Shown here: piece after piece, positions 58,974 through 64,000 of the stretch
How the letters are laid out: each line of letters begins with the position of its first letter
Numbering within the stretch: the stretch's first letter is position 1
Source of the DNA: Antedon mediterranea
Taxonomy: Eukaryota > Echinodermata > Crinoidea > Comatulida > Antedonidae
Length of the DNA: 64,000 nt
Reading direction: 5' to 3'
NCBI RefSeq assembly: GCF_964355755.1
Contig: NC_092677.1
Coordinates: forward strand, 13,414,601-13,478,600
Position numbers and translations under genes: made by a program
The notes under the pieces: generated by a model
Databases searched by the model: none
What the model was told of the DNA's origin: nothing
The model's input: the letters and a program-made list of their open reading frames with translations, nothing else

Positions 58974-61900
58974 ATGATGGTTGATACTGATGATAAGTTT
59001 AGAGACTTTTGCCAAAAAATCAGTAATGCCTATCCTGGGAATAAAACAAAGGAGTTAAGATTTCTTTTACATGATCCGTACCTACCAAATGGTGTATTGG
59101 CAGGGGAAGGTTATTCGGGAATGTACTTATTTAATGAGCTCAAAAGTAGAGGCAAAATCGCATACAATGATGTTAACCTTGTATCAGAAATTGCAGATGT
59201 AACAGAAAATGAATGTGCCAAAACTATTGTAATGAAATACAAACAAGAAATCCAGTGTAATGCTAGGTCTATTTCGAGTTTGTCTTTATATCGTAAAACA
59301 CTTTATAAAGCTATGGGTGTAATCACAGAAAATAAGGGGGGTGATTTACACAAATTAATTGACTATTACGGATTGAATCATCAAGAATTTACAAATAAGT
59401 GGGATTTAGTATTTTATTTAGAGACAGAACTCAAATTAGAAAACACAACAGAGAAATTGAACAGGTTTGCTGAACAGTTGAATGGAGGTGCAAAAGTCAT
59501 ATTGCTAGGTACGTAACAGTATTTTGAAATATTTTTATTTCCATGATTTTAAACGTTGTAGGCCTACATTAAAAAATGGTGGTATGATTTAGACATTACA
59601 TATCTCTTTATTTTATTTACTTATATTTAATTTATATAAAGAATCAAGAAGTAGAACATTTATTTGATGAAAAGAGCCACCCTATATCATTAATATTATC
59701 TCTAGCTCTGAGACTTTTTTTAATAGCTAAGTGGTAGGTCTCATAGTTACTGTGTATGTATGCGACATGAAAATAAAGAATCCTCTTCCGATTACCTATT
59801 TGGCCTTCCTGCCTATATTTCTGAAAAGAGAAATGCCGAAAGTTTCCCCTTTTATATTACAGGACAAAGCGCTGTTGATAATAGTGGAGCAAGACCTGCT
59901 ATAGGTTGGTTGTATGAAATATTTATTTTAGTTTTAGAATGTTCAATATTGTCTTGAAGAAAGCTACTATACTGTGAACAATTTACCATTAAATTTGCCA
60001 TGTGTTTTTCGACGAAATAGGCCTATATTTACTATATTATTTTTAATCGACGCTTGAATCATGCTAATGATCACAGTAATAAGTAGTACGCATACGTACG
60101 GTACATTTTGTTGACTGAGTAATTGCTACCGAAAAAAGGGTAGTGCTAATACTTATAACTCAATTAGTTCGTTTTCTTGAATATTCTTCTTGATTTATCA
60201 AACTAGTGTATATGGTGTGTATATAGTACTGTAAATAATGGGTAGTGCTAATACTTATCACTCAATAGGTTCGTTTTCTTGAATATTATTCGTCAAACTA
60301 GTGTATATGGTGTGTATATAAATTGGTTTGATAATGAAATTAAACAAGCAATTACAGAACGAAGAGAAGCTGCTAGGACGCATAGAAAATACGTCAAATT
60401 AAACCCTAATAATGACCACACAGATATTCTATGGCAATCCTACAAAGAAAAACGTGTTAATGTAAAATAACTGATTTCAAGAAAAATTACTGAATCTAAA
60501 GTAAACAAATCTATTAAAATTGCTAAAAAAAGGAGGACCCTCCTCTAGAGATTTTTGGGAAATTCTTAAAGGGTCTAATGACAGTAAATGTAAATCTGGT
60601 ATTAATTGTGTTAAACTTTCACAAGACCGTAATGAAACTACATGTGATAAAAAAAATTCTAACTATTGTTAAACATTATTGGACAAGTTCATGATTGTTT
60701 CTCATACTTGACAAAATGGGCAGTTAGTGAAATGCACTCTATAAATGACATTAGCAATGATGAGAATATACTCTCTAATATTACAGATAAATAATTACAG
60801 AAGCACTATCAAATGCCAAAAATAATAAAGCCCCAGGTATAGATGGTATAACGAATGAACTCCTTAAAAACGGAGGTATAGCGCTAGAAACATCCCTCCT
60901 TGTCTTATTCAACAAAATTGTTGAATTAGAAAAGATACCGAGTGGAATGTAAGCATTATTGTTCCCATCTTTAAAAGGGGGGATCGTAAAGATTTAAATA
61001 ATTATAAATGAATTTCACTGACTTCTTGTGTGTCAAAAATTTTTAACAGAGTAATCACTATGTACGTATCTAATTTTATAGAAAAAGATAACTTTCTTTC
61101 GGAAGTTCAGGGAGGCTTCAGATCTGACCACAGATGTGAAGATCACATCTTCACTCTTAAAAAATATATTGTGTTGCCGATCAAATGTAGGCAAAACTAC
61201 ACATCTAGCCTTCCTGGACTTCCGTAAAGCTTTTGATAGTGTTTGGCGAGATGGCCTTTTAAAATCTGCATGGGACGCAGGTATAAGAGGGAAAGTTTGG
61301 AGACTTATTAGCTCTCTTTATAATGATGTTAAAGGCAAAGTTAGAATAGGAGAAAGTATGACAGATGAATTTAATATTTATAAAGGTGTAAAACAATGGT
61401 GTGTGCTCTCACCAATTTTATTCTCAATTTTTATAAATGAATTTGTAAAACTTCTTCGTGATAGTAATTTATGGAATGGTATCTGGATGGGTGGCATTTT
61501 CTGGGCTGATGATGTTATTCTATTAGCTAATGATGAAAAGGAAATGACAAAAATGTTAGAAATCGCAGATAGATTTGCTAATGAATGGAAATTGGGATTT
61601 AATCATGACAAGTCCAATGTTATGGTTGTTAGTAAACGCATAAATAAAAATAAAAATTGGAAATTGGGGGAAAAGACAATTAAAGAGGTAAATAGCTACA
61701 AATACTTGGGTGTTTATATCACATCAAATTTAAGAGATCACACACATTATGAACATGTCAAACAGAAAGGAAACTGATTAATAGCTTACATTAAGGGTAT
61801 TATATCTAATCTTGATAATTTTAACAGAGTGTATTATGGTAATATACTTTAGAAGTCAATTGCACTTCCATCAATAAATTATGCAAGTAGTGTTTGGTAT

Positions 61901-64000
61901 AATAGATCAATCTAAGATAATGAAGACTTAGAAAAGCTTCAACTACAAATGGCACGTTATTTATTAAAGGCTCCACGATATACACCCCGTGAAGCCCTTT
62001 ATGGTGATCTTGGTTGGGTCCCTTTGTCCCAACTACATGAAATGTCGAGAACAAAGCTGTTTAACCGATTTATAAATGGACAATAGTAGGTGGCCAAAGA
62101 TTGCCTTAGATTGTATGGTACAAACTGATTGTAACTTTAATAACCTAAAATATAAATTCTTAAGTAATTGTGTTGATACAATTAACAAATGTACAAATGA
62201 TGTGAACTCATATGATATATTTAATGTTAATAATCTGTCTTTTTCACACCTTTTTCAGGTAAGAATACTGAACAGGCCTTATCAGAATCATATAAATCAG
62301 AGTGGTCAAACAATTTATTACAAAAAACTTCCTTAAACATTTATTCTAAATTAAAACCTGAACCAAAATGAGAAAAATATCTTCTTGACAAAATAAATTT
62401 TTATGGTGCTAGCTTAAAGTTTAAGGCTAGATCAAACACTTTACAACTTGATTGTAAAACATGTAAGTGGTCAAATGAAACCACAGGTGTTTGCACACTA
62501 TGTGAAATCGGTGAATTTGAAGATATTAAACATTTTATTTTGAACTGTAAGGCTTTTGACAACATTAGAAAAGAAGAATTAAGAAACCTAGAACATGATT
62601 TGACCCTCTGTAATGATTATGATTTATGGACATTATTTGTAAATGCAAATGATGAAAACAAATTAAGTTTTATATTAGGGGGAGAGTCTGTTCCTTTTTT
62701 CTAATAAATCATATAACTCATTTGATAAATTTTGTAAAAAATATTTAAGTTCTGCATGGGAGAAACGATCCTCTTTAAAGTACTCCCAATGATTAATTTA
62801 TTGTATTGTTACTTGTAAATACTGTAGTTTCTAGTTAATTTTGTTTTTTTTGCTTAGTTATAGTTTGGTTATTCATCTTTTTATTTTTCTATAATGTTCT
62901 GCTTTGTTTGCTGGACCGAACCGCATATTGTGAGTGCCACTGATACAAAGGTGTTATGGTCAACAAATAAATAAATAAATAATACTGAAAATAAAATTAC
63001 ATAATAAAAATAGTAGTATTTATATGTTTACTCGAATTTAATATGCTTGCTATTTTACGAATTTAATATAGCTGAACAGCAAGGTACTGGTGGTGCCACT
63101 GGTGGAGGAGAAGGCTCTTCATCAACAACAACTAGGCCTATAACAAAGACAACGACGAAAACAACAACATCACGTAAGTAGTAGGCTTATTTATTGAAAA
63201 TATTTATTAGTACTTGTACTTGTTTGTATACCAACACACTATAATGTATGTGCTATTAAACTAAATATTAGAATAACATGTGATTATGTTTATAGGTGAT
63301 CATCCGAGAGAAAGTACACCATTGGCTCCATTAAATAAAGGTATAAATATTAGTTGCTATCTAACCACAAAAGCGAACGTCATATAAAACAATATCATAT
63401 ACTGTATCGTATTTTGTTGGATAAGAGCTATTTCATCCAGTAGACTCAACCATGGAGGTATAAAAATAACCATGCGCACATAGCTTTAATTAACAAATTA
63501 CAGCTTTTAATAATGTTTGTAGGCCTATTGGTTATTTCATGGAGAAATATTTCTCGATGGTTATTTTATCCAAATGTACTGTTTATTATTTACAAACACT
63601 ATTAATATACTAAGAAAAAACACTCTTTTCTTTTGAAGATTTTTTCTGAAAGCGACTTACGGGAGCTTCTTGTCGACTTGTCAGGTTGGTTGAAAGTTAA
63701 AGGAAATGTCTATATGTTAAAGTTACTACTTACCGATTTTAAAGAAATTGCAGTGGCAGGCATACAAAAAGCAAAAGACCCATTCCGTCTATTTGAATTA
63801 CTCATGACTCCTGGACTTATTAGCAGGACAAATATAGATTTAATCATTGACATTTTCAATGTGTGTGGATGGTATGGTGCTGCGGAGGTGATCAGAAAAA
63901 AGATACCGTTATTTGAGAGATTTGTTAGGGGTATGCCAATAACTCAATTATCTCAACTTCGACAAAATTTGATCGTATTTGGTCGTTTGCTAGATAAAGA
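58974..64000 (+). CDS. Gene F: tandem-DED gene, 3' end beyond the window
   Basis: The acceptor TTTTTACAG/TAACATGATGG precedes two adjacent ATGs (58974 and 58977). Exons: 58974-59508, 59863-59904, 63072-63173, 63296-63340, and 63639 to beyond the window. Junctions are phase 1. The N-terminal DED pair reads FCQKISNAYPGN, LRFLLHDPYLP, LFNELKSRGKIAYNDVNLV, YRKTLYKAMGVI, NKWDLVFYLETEL. The linkers include a Gly/Ser/Thr stretch (34 codons) and RESTPLAPLN. The last exon is type II (LRELLVDLSGWLKV, LLKLLLTDF, FRLFELLMTPGLISRTNID). One extra T in the run at 63641-63646 puts the last exon out of frame (GAT TTT TTC TGA): a true lesion or a homopolymer error. A LINE sits in the intron after 59904. Confidence 0.65.
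60135..60325 (+). repeat. Tandem duplication of about 100 bp
   Basis: GGGTAGTGCTAATACTTAT, TTCGTTTTCTTGAATATT, and AAACTAGTGTATATGGTGTG occur in both halves (from about 60138 and about 60239). The second copy ends at the LINE 5' boundary, so it may be a long target duplication or an older local repeat. Confidence 0.6.
60320..62990 (+). pseudogene. LINE remnant in an intron of gene F
   Basis: 5'-truncated: it begins in the linker after the endonuclease (WFDNEIKQAITERREAARTH). Next come NNKAPGIDGITNELLKNGG, RVITMYVSNFIEKDNFLSE, FLDFRKAFDSVWRDGL, GVKQWCVLSPILFSIFINEF (the usual Gly before Cys is Trp), WADDVILLA, and LGFNHDKSNVMVV. A C-terminal Cys-His cluster, TCKW to GVCTLCEIGEFEDIKHFILNC, is at about 62460-62550. 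There are many stops and frame changes. The 3' tail is (AAAT)n at 62966-62985. The clade is not certain. Confidence 0.85.

Overview
The window is from an animal nuclear genome, most likely a marine deuterostome invertebrate. An echinoderm is my best guess. The signs are AT-rich DNA with GT-AG introns, many copies of the word AGGCCTA, a 5S-rRNA-derived SINE, DIRS-type tyrosine-recombinase retrotransposons, several LINEs, and a tandem family of death-effector-domain (DED) genes. The species call is inference. No bacterial operons, CRISPR arrays or tRNAs were seen.

The host genes are one family, all on the + strand. There are six copies: A (3' end only, 584-1845), B (22865-24606, 5' UTR exon near 4863), C (35720-37728), D (40619-43720), E (46801-48660) and F (58974 to the window end). 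A complete member has a short 5' UTR exon ending AAAG/GTAAG, a large ATG exon coding a tandem DED pair, one to several tiny low-complexity linker exons, and a large last exon coding a second diverged DED pair. No caspase or other effector domain was found, so these look like DED-only (FLIP- or adaptor-like) proteins. Every internal junction I could place is phase 1, so all modules can be swapped without frame loss. The last exon comes in two types, I (A, B, E) and II (C, D, F). B and C look intact. D and F carry lesions, E lacks its start, and decayed type-I exons lie at 2425-2566, 27061-27120 plus 32937-33070, and 38700-38800 plus 39902-39946.

Mobile DNA fills much of the rest. The largest piece, 5232-22452, is a 17.2-kb foldback element in intron 1 of gene B. 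It has 424-bp terminal inverted repeats with two mismatches, a 9-bp target duplication (TTCGGTTTG), and an interior made only of about 180-190-bp tandem repeats whose orientation flips at about 8812. Nested higher-order repeats of about 932 bp and 3181 bp lie in its long arm. From 27121 to 32936 a hAT-like element interrupts a relic DED exon and itself contains a LINE fragment, a MITE and a 1.3-kb repeat whose inverted partner is at 2932-4241. Two copies of a 5S-derived SINE flank the end of gene D. From 50.3 to 57.2 kb come a broken LINE, an array of perfect hairpins, a DIRS-like remnant, a small 8-bp-TSD transposon and a second DIRS/Ngaro-like remnant. Another LINE (about 60320-62990) sits in an intron of gene F.

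The many roughly 60-145-codon open frames inside 5.5-22.2 kb are satellite artefacts. The DED genes, relics and shared upstream blocks suggest a death-fold cluster, possibly immune, that is turning over quickly under heavy transposon load.
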